Assembly (NCBI GenBank): GCA_021203205.1
Contig: JAJQBQ010000057.1
Coordinates: 19,940 to 71,476, forward strand
DNA length: 51,537 nucleotides
Source of the DNA: Lachnospiraceae bacterium
GTDB taxonomy: Bacteria; Bacillota; Clostridia; Lachnospirales; Lachnospiraceae
Direction of reading: 5' to 3'
Below the pieces are notes generated by a model. The model ran no database searches. It saw only the letters and a program-made list of their open reading frames with translations, and was not told the origin of the DNA. Shown here piece after piece: positions 40,741 through 48,151 of this stretch (the stretch's first letter is position 1; every line of letters starts with the position of its first letter). Both the position numbers and the translations under genes were made by a program.

Positions 40741-41777
40741 ATGTCACTCACGCTCCTCTCCTTAATCTTCTTTCCGTCGGAAGTCGGATTGTTCACAACT
40801 TCACCGTTAAAATACATGGTAGACGATCCGCCGCCATCCAGATTGTAGGCCGTCTGTACGCCGAGTCCTTCCATAAATTCAGCCAGTTCGGAGAGGGACA
40901 GTCCGGCGCTCTCGCTGGTTCTCCCATCGGAAACCACAAACACGTAGTGCAGATCATCGATGATTCCGATGGCCGTTCTGGGATTGCTGGCTTTCGCCTT
41001 GCCGACCTCATCACCGCTTGAGACAGACACGGCACCATCCACCACCAGAGCCGGTCCGAACGAGAGCGTCTGCACGGCTCCGTTTGCCAGCAATTCTTCC
41101 GCAGTGATCTCATCCTCGGAAATAATTTCAAAGCTGCCGTCGGAATAAATGACCAGATCCTCCTGGCCGGATGATCCTGTGGAACGGTACAGCACGCCGT
41201 TGCGGATGACATAGCCCTTTTCCTGCGAACCATAATAATCGCCATTGATGGCGAGGATCGCTCCGGCGCTTTCGGCAATTTCCGAGGTTTTCGCCGTTAC
41301 ATTTCGGCCATATGAGCTTTGCGCCAGGGCTGTCTGCAGGTATTCTGCGGATGACAGCGTGATGTCCGCGACATAAATCGCGGTGTCATACTCGTAATAT
41401 TCCGTGATCGTGATGGTGATGTTCTCATCCTGATAAGAGTTCTCCGTTATGACCGTCTCTGAAGCCGCCTGGCCCGTGCCGGATCCCGAATCGGATTCAG
41501 ACGATGATGCGCCGGTTTCGTCTGACGAGGAGCCTGTTCCGTCTGATGAGGCATCCGATCCGGCCGCTGCGGAGCCGGATCCCGTCGATGCAGAACCGGA
41601 ACCTGAGTTGGCCGAAGCGGAGGCCCCGCCGGAATTTGCCGATGAAGTCCCCTCTTCCGCCTCGCTCACTGTCTGGTACACTTTCGCGATCACGAAAGTG
41701 TCCAACGCAATATATACCGTAAATCCAACCAGCAAAATACTGTACAGGATTGCCCACCAGTGATTTTTTATCTTCAT
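40722..41777 (-). CDS. Phosphodiester glycosidase family protein, membrane-anchored
   Basis: The start at 41777 (MKIKNHWWAILYSI) has AAGGAGG 9 bases upstream. One membrane segment (AILYSILLVGFTVYIALDTFVI) anchors it, followed by a spacer of about 70 residues made almost only of Gly, Ser, Ala and Thr with acidic residues, then the NAGPA domain. Landmarks are AGAILAINGDYYGSQ, NPRTAIGI, and YNLDGGGSSTMYFNGEVVNNP, the signature of phosphodiester glycosidases that remove GlcNAc from phosphodiester-linked glycans. It probably trims or processes cell-surface polysaccharide. It lies 37 bases after the GT2-GtrA gene in one operon. Its 3' end is copied downstream in 69-bp repeats. Confidence 0.88.
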   Translation of the reverse strand: MKIKNHWWAILYSILLVGFTVYIALDTFVIAKVYQTVSEAEEGTSSANSGGASASANSGSGSASTGSGSAAAGSDASSDGTGSSSDETGASSSESDSGSGTGQAASETVITENSYQDENITITITEYYEYDTAIYVADITLSSAEYLQTALAQSSYGRNVTAKTSEIAESAGAILAINGDYYGSQEKGYVIRNGVLYRSTGSSGQEDLVIYSDGSFEIISEDEITAEELLANGAVQTLSFGPALVVDGAVSVSSGDEVGKAKASNPRTAIGIIDDLHYVFVVSDGRTSESAGLSLSELAEFMEGLGVQTAYNLDGGGSSTMYFNGEVVNNPTSDGKKIKERSVSDIVYIGY

Positions 41778-41814
41778 TTTCCTGTTCGCCTCCTTAAAAA
41801 CGTCCGCCATATTC

Positions 41815-42867
41815 TTATGCTTTTCTGAAAATAAAATGTTTCTGCACAAGCCAGCTCACGGCAAAAAACAGGATTTCCGTACACAGCTTCGCAAGATAAC
41901 GGTTTACGCCGATGTAGTTTACAAGCAGACTCAGCACGACCGTATTCCCCGCCAAAATTGCCAGCGCCAGCGCGGCATATTGCAGGATTGACCGGGCAGC
42001 ATCGGCATCGCTGTGAAACACCACATTTCGGTTCAGCGTATAATTCACGCCGGCACTGACCAGCCTTGCCCCGATGTTGGAAAGAAGCAGTCCGGAACTT
42101 CCCACGCCCGCGGTGGCCGCACTCAGAATACTGTACATCCCGTAATCGATCAGAAAACTCGCGAAAGAGGACGCTGAAAATTTCAGGATTTCCTTATATA
42201 TGCGCCAGGAGTCCTTTATGGTATCGAAGTGGGAGGATGCATTCCCGTCCAGATAGATGGTTTCGATTTCTACCTCGGTAATCGGAATGTTTTTCCTCGC
42301 GCACATCAGCAGGACATTCATTTCGTATTCATAGCGCTCCCCTCCGACCGCAAGCAGCATCGGAATCAGGTCTGCATGAAACGCGCGAAGCCCTGTCTGC
42401 GTGTCATATACCGACTTACCGGTAGAAAGCCGAAATACAAACCGCGTTACCGTATTCCCGAACCTGCTTCTTAGCGGGGCATTCGCATCGAGCCTCCTGC
42501 TCCCTAAGACCAGATGACCCGAATTTTTCCTGGCTGCCATGCAAATTTTCTCCGCATCCGCCACGCTGTGCTGACCGTCCGCATCCATCGTCACAACGAT
42601 GCAGTCCGGGGCAAAATGCTCCTGAATATAGGAAAGGCCCGTCCTGATCGCGCAGCCTTTGCCCATATTCGTCGCGTGGCGAAGGACGATGGCGTACTCT
42701 GCCGCCTGCCGGAACACTTCTTCCGATTCTGCGGTGCTTCCGTCGTTGACAACCACCGCCTGAAAGCCATGCTCCCGCACTTCCTTCAGCAATCCCGGCA
42801 GTACCTGCGAGGGCTGGTAGGCCGGCATCAGGGCGATCCACTTATTTTTGCGACTTCTTTTACACAT
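41815..42867 (-). CDS. GT2 glycosyltransferase fused to GtrA-like membrane domain
   Basis: Starts at ATG 42867 (MCKRSRKNKWIALMPAYQPS) with GGGGTGG upstream; the frame runs 74 codons further through tandem repeats without a ribosome site. Residues 1-225 form a GT-A fold like dolichyl-phosphate mannose synthase: VVVNDGSTAESE, MDADGQH (the metal-binding DxD) and TQTGLRAFH. Residues 230-350 are a GtrA domain with four spans (SFLIDYGMYSILSAATAG to FFAVSWLVQKHFIF), which in other systems flips undecaprenyl-phosphate-sugar across the membrane. The fusion suggests synthesis and flipping of a lipid-linked sugar, processed outside by the glycosidase downstream. Confidence 0.9.
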   Translation of the reverse strand: MCKRSRKNKWIALMPAYQPSQVLPGLLKEVREHGFQAVVVNDGSTAESEEVFRQAAEYAIVLRHATNMGKGCAIRTGLSYIQEHFAPDCIVVTMDADGQHSVADAEKICMAARKNSGHLVLGSRRLDANAPLRSRFGNTVTRFVFRLSTGKSVYDTQTGLRAFHADLIPMLLAVGGERYEYEMNVLLMCARKNIPITEVEIETIYLDGNASSHFDTIKDSWRIYKEILKFSASSFASFLIDYGMYSILSAATAGVGSSGLLLSNIGARLVSAGVNYTLNRNVVFHSDADAARSILQYAALALAILAGNTVVLSLLVNYIGVNRYLAKLCTEILFFAVSWLVQKHFIFRKA

Positions 42868-42904
42868 AAATCCACCCCGCTTTCCATGATCTGACTGGCT
42901 GTAC

Positions 42905-43060
42905 ATACCACTTCCATCCCCTGTTCGTGCCATGCAGCGATACGCCCTGACATCATGCGCAGACAGCGTATGCCACTTACGTTCCCTGTTTGTGTCATGC
43001 AGTGAATTTCCCCCTGATGTCATGCGCAGACAGCGCGTACCACTTACGTTTCCTGATTGC
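42905..43060. repeat. 66-bp tandem repeat upstream of GT2-GtrA gene
   Basis: About two and a half diverged copies; TCATGCGCAGACAGCG is present at 42953 and 43020 and CCACTTACGTT at 42973 and 43040, a step of about 67 bp. A minus-strand frame is open through it, but it joins no known domain, so I treat it as leader DNA of the glycan operon. Confidence 0.75.
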
Positions 43061-43173
43061 GTCCGCGGCGCAGAGGGAGGAATCTTCATAGATATCCACC
43101 TGAAGATTGGAACAGCTTAACAGACATTTCTTAACATTCTATGAAATAGTTTTGAAAATTTTTACGCAGTATA

Positions 43174-43390
43174 TTGCAATGTATCGGGAAACATCAGCAA
43201 TCCGTCGACGTTGTCGGGATCTCGGACATTGATAAAACCGTTGTTTTAGGGGAATGTAAATTTAAAAAAGAACGAATGGACAAAAAAGTTTATGATACGC
43301 TGATCCGGCAGTCGTCAGTCTTTCAGGGCAAATATCGGATCCTTTTCATAGCGCTTGACAAACTACTTCTTTGGAAGTATTATATAAATA
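43174..43390 (+). pseudogene. C-terminal relic of a DUF234-type ATPase gene
   Basis: The peptide VDVVGISDIDKTVVLGECKF followed by RQSSVFQGKYRILFIAL matches the PD-(D/E)XK tail (D, then G-E-C-K) of archaeal-type DUF234 ATPases. The ATPase domain is missing and only a TTG could start it. The end runs into the promoter of the next gene. Confidence 0.6.
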
Positions 43391-43404
43391 ATTTAAAAGA
43401 AGTA
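43355..43404 (+). promoter_or_regulatory. Promoter and dyad of DUF3990/XRE module
   Basis: TTGACA (43355-43360), 17-base spacer, TATTAT (43378-43383). Inverted arms TACTTCTT (43364-43371) and AAGAAGTA (43397-43404) flank the -10 box, the expected place for autorepression by the antitoxin. GGGAGG (43408-43413) precedes the first gene. Confidence 0.75.
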
Positions 43405-43418
43405 CAAGGGAGGTTTTT

Positions 43419-44096
43419 ATGGATAAGCTTATTCTGTATCACGGTTCACCCTTCATCATAGAAAAGCCTGAGTTCGGAAAAGGAAAGGCAAATAACGACT
43501 ATGGCAAAGGTTTTTATTGTACCGAACATATCGAGCTCGCCAAAGAATGGTCCTGCGGTTTGAACACTGACGGATATGCAAACAAATATGAGCTTGATAT
43601 GCAAAATCTTAGCATCTTAAATTTATCTGACGATGCATATACTATTTTGAACTGGCTTGCCATTCTCATTCAAAACAGAAAAGCAAGGTTATCAACTCCG
43701 GTTGCCAAACGCGGAAAGGAATGGCTCATACAGCATTTTCTTCCGGAATATACGGATTACGACGTGATCGTGGGTTATCGGGCAGATGATTCCTATTTTT
43801 CATTCGCAAGATCATTTCTGAGCAATGAAATTTCGCTGTCACAGTTAGGTCGGGCAATGAAACTCGGGAAACTCGGTGAACAGTATGTAATCAAATCAAA
43901 AAAAGCATTCGATGCCATAACATATATAGACTGCGTCCATGCCGATAACCGCATCTATTATAAAAAAAGAATAAAACGGGATGAGGATGCTCGTACCGCA
44001 TACTATAAAGAACTGGAAACTGATGATCTTAACGGCATATTTATGAGAGATATTCTCAGAGAGGAGATGAAACCTGATGACCCACGCTTACGCTGA
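43419..44096 (+). CDS. DUF3990 protein, probable ADP-ribosyltransferase-like toxin
   Basis: DUF3990 belongs to the ADP-ribosyltransferase-like superfamily. LYHGSPFIIEKPEFGKGK opens the fold, and NNDYGKGFYCTEHIELAKEW is the H-x-S / G-x-G-F-Y-x-T core that would bind NAD. The later VIVGYRADDSYFSFAR and FDAITYIDCVHAD complete the family pattern. At 225 residues it looks intact. Its stop overlaps by 20 bases the following HTH gene, a toxin-antitoxin arrangement with the toxin first. Target and activity are inferred. The local sequence is AT-rich compared with the glycan genes, consistent with transfer. Confidence 0.8.
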   Translation: MDKLILYHGSPFIIEKPEFGKGKANNDYGKGFYCTEHIELAKEWSCGLNTDGYANKYELDMQNLSILNLSDDAYTILNWLAILIQNRKARLSTPVAKRGKEWLIQHFLPEYTDYDVIVGYRADDSYFSFARSFLSNEISLSQLGRAMKLGKLGEQYVIKSKKAFDAITYIDCVHADNRIYYKKRIKRDEDARTAYYKELETDDLNGIFMRDILREEMKPDDPRLR

Positions 44097-44718
44097 GGAT
44101 TACTTAAACGACGCAATGCAAAATTTAGGCGAAGCATTCGATTATGCAGTGAACGCCTGCAAAATAGATATTGAAGAATTTATGCAATACTTTATTGTCG
44201 GCAGATATGCAGAACAATTCGGAAACGGAAACCCCAAAATAATATCCGGAATGTCGGGCACTGAACTGGCTATGAACATTATTTCAGAATCAGGGAAAAA
44301 CATGGACTTCCCCGAAAGCCAAACAGTATATGATTATTCTGCAGAATATTGGTGCGGATGGATTCTGGCATATTATCAATGGTATACGGCACGATCTTTC
44401 AAAAATATATATGATTATATATCTATGAAAGAAGTATATAAACTATACCCAACTCTGCACGAAGCACCCGAAGATAAATTTGCAGACACAGCAAATGCTA
44501 TTATCTCACGCAAAATCGGGACAACAGCTCTTCAGGCACAACGCAAAAGGACAGGCTTAACCCAGGCACAGCTTGCCGCGAAAGCAAATGTTAATTTACG
44601 AACGCTGCAACAGTATGAGCTTGGAACAAAAAGCATCAATAAAGCATCTGTTCAAACAGTGATGGCACTCTGCAATGCACTTGGCTGCAAGGCAGAAGAT
44701 ATTTTAGAGTATATATGA
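44077..44718 (+). CDS. XRE-type antitoxin-like regulator
   Basis: The C-terminal 60 residues are a clear helix-turn-helix: AQRKRTGLTQAQLAAKANVN, then RTLQQYELGTKSI and a closing ALGCKAEDILEYI. The N-terminal 145 residues are helical and acidic (EAFDYAVNACKIDIEEFMQY), with a Trp/Tyr-rich segment (AEYWCGWILAYYQWY) that could contact the upstream toxin. The start overlaps the toxin stop by 20 bases, so synthesis is coupled. The dyad around the promoter -10 box at 43364-43404 is a candidate operator. I do not know a described system with this exact domain pair; the antitoxin role is inferred from order and overlap. Confidence 0.75.
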   Translation: MTHAYAEDYLNDAMQNLGEAFDYAVNACKIDIEEFMQYFIVGRYAEQFGNGNPKIISGMSGTELAMNIISESGKNMDFPESQTVYDYSAEYWCGWILAYYQWYTARSFKNIYDYISMKEVYKLYPTLHEAPEDKFADTANAIISRKIGTTALQAQRKRTGLTQAQLAAKANVNLRTLQQYELGTKSINKASVQTVMALCNALGCKAEDILEYI

Positions 44719-44764
44719 TTTCTTGCTTTTCATTTTACAGATTCCCTCTGGGTTTCTTGTGTCA

Positions 44765-45151
44765 TCATTCTGCCTGCTTCGGCTCTATCGTTTTTACCCC
44801 CAGGAAAAAGTAAAGCAGATGGCACACCCACACAACTGCCAAAACCGCGCGTCCCACAGGAACCCTCGACATCATGGCGAATCCGATGGCCATAATGACT
44901 GTCACCGTGCATACGATCCGCAGCTTCGTCTTCATGGTCATCCCCTCACCTTTGACAAAGGTCTCCAGATTATTTTTATACAGCTTTGTTCCCTTGAACC
45001 AGCGGTTCAGCTTTTCCGAGCTTTTTCCGAAGCAAAATGCCGAAAGCATCAAAAATGGAACGGTCGGGAGAATCGGAAGAACCGTACCGACCGCGCCTAA
45101 GCCGAAAAACAAAAATCCCAATACTGTATATACTATCTTCTTTACGTTCAT
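44765..45151 (-). CDS. YbaN (DUF454) family inner membrane protein
   Basis: Starts at 45151 (MNVKKIVYTVLGFLFFGLG) with TGGAG 8 bases upstream. Family landmarks are the LGAVGTVLPILPTVPFLMLS hairpin and FCFGKSSEKLNRWFKGTKLY; two more spans follow (TVTVIMAIGFAMMS, VGRAVLAVVWVCHLLYFFL). At 128 residues it is of normal length. Role unknown. The truncated N2O-family copy ends just upstream on the same strand. Confidence 0.88.
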   Translation of the reverse strand: MNVKKIVYTVLGFLFFGLGAVGTVLPILPTVPFLMLSAFCFGKSSEKLNRWFKGTKLYKNNLETFVKGEGMTMKTKLRIVCTVTVIMAIGFAMMSRVPVGRAVLAVVWVCHLLYFFLGVKTIEPKQAE

Positions 45152-45163
45152 AAAAATCTCCAT

Positions 45164-45290
45164 TCCGCCGCTTCTGTTCCTTTTTGGTTTCCACTACATG
45201 ACGGACAGCGGCCACCGGATGGTGAAAGATCATCCTCGGCCCGGAAAAGCGCATGACCTGTCGTATTTTTTCCCGCATTTCCGGTTTATT
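45164..45290 (-). pseudogene. Truncated second copy of N2O-stimulated promoter family gene
   Basis: Encodes only KPEMREKIRQVMRFSGPRM, then IFHHPVAAVRHVVETKKEQK, nearly identical to the last 40 residues of the intact gene at 33402-33743. The cysteine-rich N-terminal two thirds are missing; the ATC-hydrolase gene ends 6 bases away. A deletion or rearrangement joined the two. Confidence 0.8.
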
Positions 45291-45296
45291 TTTCTG

Positions 45297-46070
45297 TTAT
45301 TGATACCCATCTCCCTGCCTGAACACCGGCGGCCAATATGGCAGGACAGGGGCTCCGGACTTCAATTTAAAGTCACAGTATTCCCCACCGGAGGCACAGG
45401 TCTGCTCACGGTACAGCGGCGCACCCAGCACCCCGAACATCACATAGTCCAGATTACACAGATAAGGCATATATTCCATGTAACCGTGTTCTTTCGCGAA
45501 GTTCGCCAACGGACATACAAGGTTATGATAGCTGAATGCATACCCTTCTTCCGGCGGGATCATGGTTTTCGTCTCGAAGCTGCCTGGATTCTTTTCCGCA
45601 TTTGCTGCATTCTGCCTGTCTTTCTTCTGAAACATTTTATTCAGCATCTTCGGACTGTTGAACATCTTTCCCATAAGCTTTCGGGCAAATCCCGGAATAC
45701 GCAGAAAGGTTCGTTCGTAGGACAGCACCATCAAATGACCGGTCTCATCTAAAGAAACGCCGTAGTTTTTCAGAACCTCGCCCATCGCCACAAAGCAGTA
45801 GGCTCCCGTCAGGTTTCCGGTACCGCTCACGTCATCCCCGCCAATGTAGGGAAAATGCTCAAGCAGATTTTTGTCATAGAAATCCCAGATTTCTTCCAGA
45901 AGCTCGGAATAATCCTTTCCGCTGGCCTGCTGCAATTCAGCAGAAATCAGTTTCAGGTATCCATTCATGGACTTCTTTAATTTAGCGTAATTTTTCTGAT
46001 AGTATTCATGCATTACCCTGTAATTCTCCTTATTTGGTTTATTTATTTCTGAAAGTGTTTTTTCAATCAA
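45297..46070 (-). CDS. L-2-amino-thiazoline-4-carboxylate hydrolase family protein
   Basis: The family is named for an enzyme that opens the thiazoline ring on the way to cysteine; most members, including this, are uncharacterised. It starts at a TTG (46070) inside the 3' end of a 20-codon frame. Landmarks: CFVAMGEVLKNYGVSLDETG, then LSYERTFLRIPGFARKLMGK, VCPLANFAKEHG, and CASGGEYCDFKL near the C-terminus, where paired cysteines may form the active site. At 257 residues it is normal for the family. No signal peptide. It sits 170 bp after the dyad-bearing promoter at 46240-46288. Confidence 0.8.
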   Translation of the reverse strand: MIEKTLSEINKPNKENYRVMHEYYQKNYAKLKKSMNGYLKLISAELQQASGKDYSELLEEIWDFYDKNLLEHFPYIGGDDVSGTGNLTGAYCFVAMGEVLKNYGVSLDETGHLMVLSYERTFLRIPGFARKLMGKMFNSPKMLNKMFQKKDRQNAANAEKNPGSFETKTMIPPEEGYAFSYHNLVCPLANFAKEHGYMEYMPYLCNLDYVMFGVLGAPLYREQTCASGGEYCDFKLKSGAPVLPYWPPVFRQGDGYQ

Positions 46071-46125
46071 TGCTTCTGCCGATTGCTTTTATTTCTTCAT
46101 CGGTGAGGTTTGTCAGTCGAATCAT
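46063..46125 (-). pseudogene. 20-residue stub, possible GNAT N-terminus
   Basis: ATG 46125 with GGTGGAG upstream encodes MIRLTNLTDEEIKAIGRSID then stop, overlapping the TTG start of the next gene by 8 bases. LTDEEIKAIGR resembles N-termini of GNAT acetyltransferases, so it may be the stump of a lost gene now serving as a coupled leader. A short hydrophobic frame (FAVGGVIISLMMMWIW) just upstream (46150-46225) looks like another stump. Confidence 0.4.
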
Positions 46126-46239
46126 ATGTTCACTCCACCTCTCGTCGTTTTACCAAATCCACATCATCATCAGGGAAATGATAACCCCTCCCACAGCAAA
46201 CGCCAGCCGCAGTTTCAGGCTGTCAGCTTTCTGTTAGTC

Positions 46240-46288
46240 GTTAGTGCAGACTAACTCGTATTGTAACAGATATGAGTGAAAAAATCAA
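46240..46288 (-). promoter_or_regulatory. Second promoter with GTTAG-N6-CTAAC operator
   Basis: Minus strand TTGATT (46283-46288), 17-base spacer, TACAAT (46260-46265). The dyad GTTAG-N6-CTAAC (46240-46255) starts 4 bases downstream of the -10 box, the same geometry as at 37364-37413. Probably bound by the same unknown repressor. Confidence 0.7.
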
Positions 46289-46349
46289 TGAGAAACCTGC
46301 GCGATTATGCACCAAAATTTCCAAGCAGGGAAAGGGATATAAACATAAT

Positions 46350-46389
46350 AATGCCCACCAGAGAGACCGTAATTTCTCTGATGGGCATT
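46350..46389. terminator. Hairpin between divergent promoter and small membrane gene
   Basis: AATGCCCA-x-CAGAGA pairs with TCTCTG-x-TGGGCATT around a 10-base loop (one mismatch). It follows the stop of the 58-residue gene on the minus strand by 27 bases and separates the metal locus from the ATC-hydrolase locus. Confidence 0.65.
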
Positions 46390-46415
46390 ACTGCGTTTTT
46401 TGATCCGTGCGTTAC

Positions 46416-46592
46416 TTACAATAGTTCTACCAGCAACTTTATAAGCATTGCGATGAAAATCACTCCGCCAATTCCGCTGATAATGCCATAAATCTTTTTC
46501 GACTCAGGGTCTTTCCACTCTTTGACCAGATAGTACAGACCGAACGCTGCAATCAGCGCTCCTATTATTACACCAATAATACTAACAACCAT
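46416..46592 (-). CDS. 58-residue membrane protein after the P-type ATPase
   Basis: ATG 46592 has GGAGG 7 bases upstream and overlaps the end of the ATPase frame by 11 bases. The product has two hydrophobic segments (SIIGVIIGALIAAFGLYYLV and IYGIISGIGGVIFIAMLI) joined by a charged loop (KEWKDPESKK). Small hydrophobic genes often follow metal ATPases; the role is unknown. It appears intact although the ATPase is broken. Confidence 0.7.
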   Translation of the reverse strand: MVVSIIGVIIGALIAAFGLYYLVKEWKDPESKKIYGIISGIGGVIFIAMLIKLLVELL

Positions 46593-47610
46593 TACGCTTC
46601 CTCCATTTCAACAGCAGTGATGAATTTATAATCACTAAAACCGAGCCGGTGTTGTGTACAAGCGCACCGACAACCGGGTTTAATGTTCCGATAATTGCCA
46701 GGATGATTGCTATAAAATTCAGCGTCATGGAAAATGTCATGTTCAGCTTAATTGTAGTCATCATCCTCTTGGACAGGGCGATCAGATGGGGCAGCTCCTT
46801 TACCTCATCGTCCACCAAAGCAATGTCCGCCGCATCGACAGCGATGTCGCTTCCTACGCCGCCCATTGCTATGCCGACATTTGCTTTTTTCAGAGCGGGC
46901 GCATCGTTCACGCCGTCTCCGATCATGCAGACAGCTTCACCTTTTTTCTGATAAGCGTCTATCCGGTTTAATTTGTCCTCCGGCAGACAATTCGCATGGA
47001 CTTCCTCAATGTGAAGCTGAGCGGCTATGGCGGAGGCGTGGCAAGCACCAATGCACAGGGGCAGAACACAACAAGTATCGTCACTGCACGGATGATCTCG
47101 CCGCTGATGAGCCAGGTTAAGGCAGCGGCAGAGAGGGCAATCACGACGATCCAGGTAGCCCAGCGGTCGGCCACACCAACGATTTTTGCTTTTCCTGCGT
47201 CTGCCGACTGCACCAACCGAATCATCCTCTGAATGGAACTGTCCTCACCGACCTTCGTCGCCCGCATCTCAAACGCTCCAAACTGGTTGACCGTTCCGCT
47301 GGATACTTCATCACCCACCGTCTTGCCCACCGGCGGCAAAGTCCTCGCCGTTGCAGACCGAGGTAATCAGGGCGATAGATACCAGAACATCCGCTTTGAT
47401 ATCAAATGCAGTGACCAGCCCTATAATTGCTTCCAGGATAATGGGGATACCACAAAGGATAATCGAAATCCACGCCAGGTCGAACGGAAAGGGATTCCAA
47501 CCTGTCAGACTGAGGATCAGCGAAACGCCAGAGATAACGAGCATCGTAATATCTTTTTTCGTACCGCCTTTCTCCAAAAGTGCTTCCAGCTTTTTCATCA
47601 GTAATTTCAT
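46582..47610 (-). pseudogene. Heavy-metal P-type ATPase with two internal deletions
   Basis: Three pieces in different frames. Piece 1 (47610 to about 47340): start MKLLMKKLEALLEKGGTKKD with first membrane spans, to SVCNGEDFAA. Piece 2 (about 47340-47035): PVGKTVGDEVSSGTVNQFGA to the ion-channel motif CPCALVLAT. Piece 3 (about 47035-46582): AIAAQLHIEEVHANCLPEDK, then MIGDGVNDAPALKKANVGIA and the last spans. The first deletion removes about 90-100 residues of the A domain; the second removes the DKTGT phosphorylation site and most of the P/N domains. The ATG at 47610 keeps AAAGGAG. The gene cannot make an active pump. Confidence 0.88.
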
Positions 47611-47632
47611 AGTCACGCTCCTTTCTTTTCTT

Positions 47633-47687
47633 ATACCAATAGGGGTATGTGTATCTGTATTATACTCATGGGGGTATAGGTTGTCAA
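47633..47687 (-). promoter_or_regulatory. Metal-responsive promoter with CsoR-type dyads
   Basis: TTGACA (47682-47687), 17-base spacer, TATAAT (47659-47664), a full consensus. Dyads ATACC...GGTAT (47633-47648) and TATAC...GTATA (47661-47678), both with a G/C tract, resemble CsoR operators and cover the spacer and the start region. The promoter now drives only the ATPase relic and the 58-residue gene. Confidence 0.75.
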
Positions 47688-47689
47688 TA

Positions 47690-47727
47690 GGTAAAAAAAT
47701 AAAAGCAACCTGAATCTGGCTGCTTTT
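47690..47727 (-). terminator. Terminator of csoR gene
   Basis: Minus strand AAAAGCAGCC-loop-GGTTGCTTTT (47701-47727) followed by a T-run (A-run at 47692-47698). It ends csoR transcription 30 bases after its stop. Confidence 0.8.
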
Positions 47728-47756
47728 ATCTCACAATTTTCAATTACTATACTGAA

Positions 47757-48032
47757 TTATCCCATGTTGGCAAAGCGCTCTACTGCTTTGGTAAAATCTT
47801 CAATAGTCTTGTCTGCGTCTCCGTGTTCGATGCCATCTTTCACACAATGCTTGATATGACCCTCCAGAACGACCTTTCCACAACTGTGAAGTGCAGATTT
47901 TGCTGCATTGATCTGTGCCAGAATATCTTCACAGGGAACGTCCTCATCTACCATACGGTCAATCGCCTGTACCTGCCCGATTATTTTCTTTAATCTGCGG
48001 TGCAGGTTCTCAGCATCCATACATTGTCTCAT
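47757..48032 (-). CDS. csoR: CsoR-family metal-sensing repressor
   Basis: Four-helix dimeric repressor that leaves DNA on binding Cu(I). The metal ligands are at the CsoR positions: Cys34 in DVPCED, His59 in EGHI and Cys63 in KHCV. LHRRLKKIIGQVQAIDRMV is the conserved first helix. At 91 residues it is complete. AGGAGG precedes the ATG. It has its own promoter with a dyad and lies upstream of the broken ATPase on the same strand. It may now regulate targets elsewhere; cobalt/nickel RcnR or FrmR types are less likely given the C-H-C set. Confidence 0.9.
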   Translation of the reverse strand: MRQCMDAENLHRRLKKIIGQVQAIDRMVDEDVPCEDILAQINAAKSALHSCGKVVLEGHIKHCVKDGIEHGDADKTIEDFTKAVERFANMG

Positions 48033-48046
48033 GTCGTTTCCTCCTT

Positions 48047-48097
48047 ATACATAAGGGTGTATGCGTACATGATATAGCATTTTGGGTCGTTTGTCAA
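48047..48097 (-). promoter_or_regulatory. csoR promoter and dyad
   Basis: TTGACA (48092-48097), 17-base spacer, TATCAT (48069-48074). ATACA...TGTAT dyad (48047-48062) with a GGG tract sits between the -10 box and the ribosome site, a likely autoregulatory CsoR site. Confidence 0.7.
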
Positions 48098-48151
48098 TCG
48101 CCCGTCAAAAAAACAAACCGTCATCCTCTCAGGTATTTTCCGCAGGAATTC

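Noticed and set aside
42868-43089. 74-codon extension of the GT2-GtrA protein
   Set aside because: It covers the 66-bp tandem repeats and lacks a ribosome site; ATG 42867 has GGGGTGG and starts the GT-A fold.
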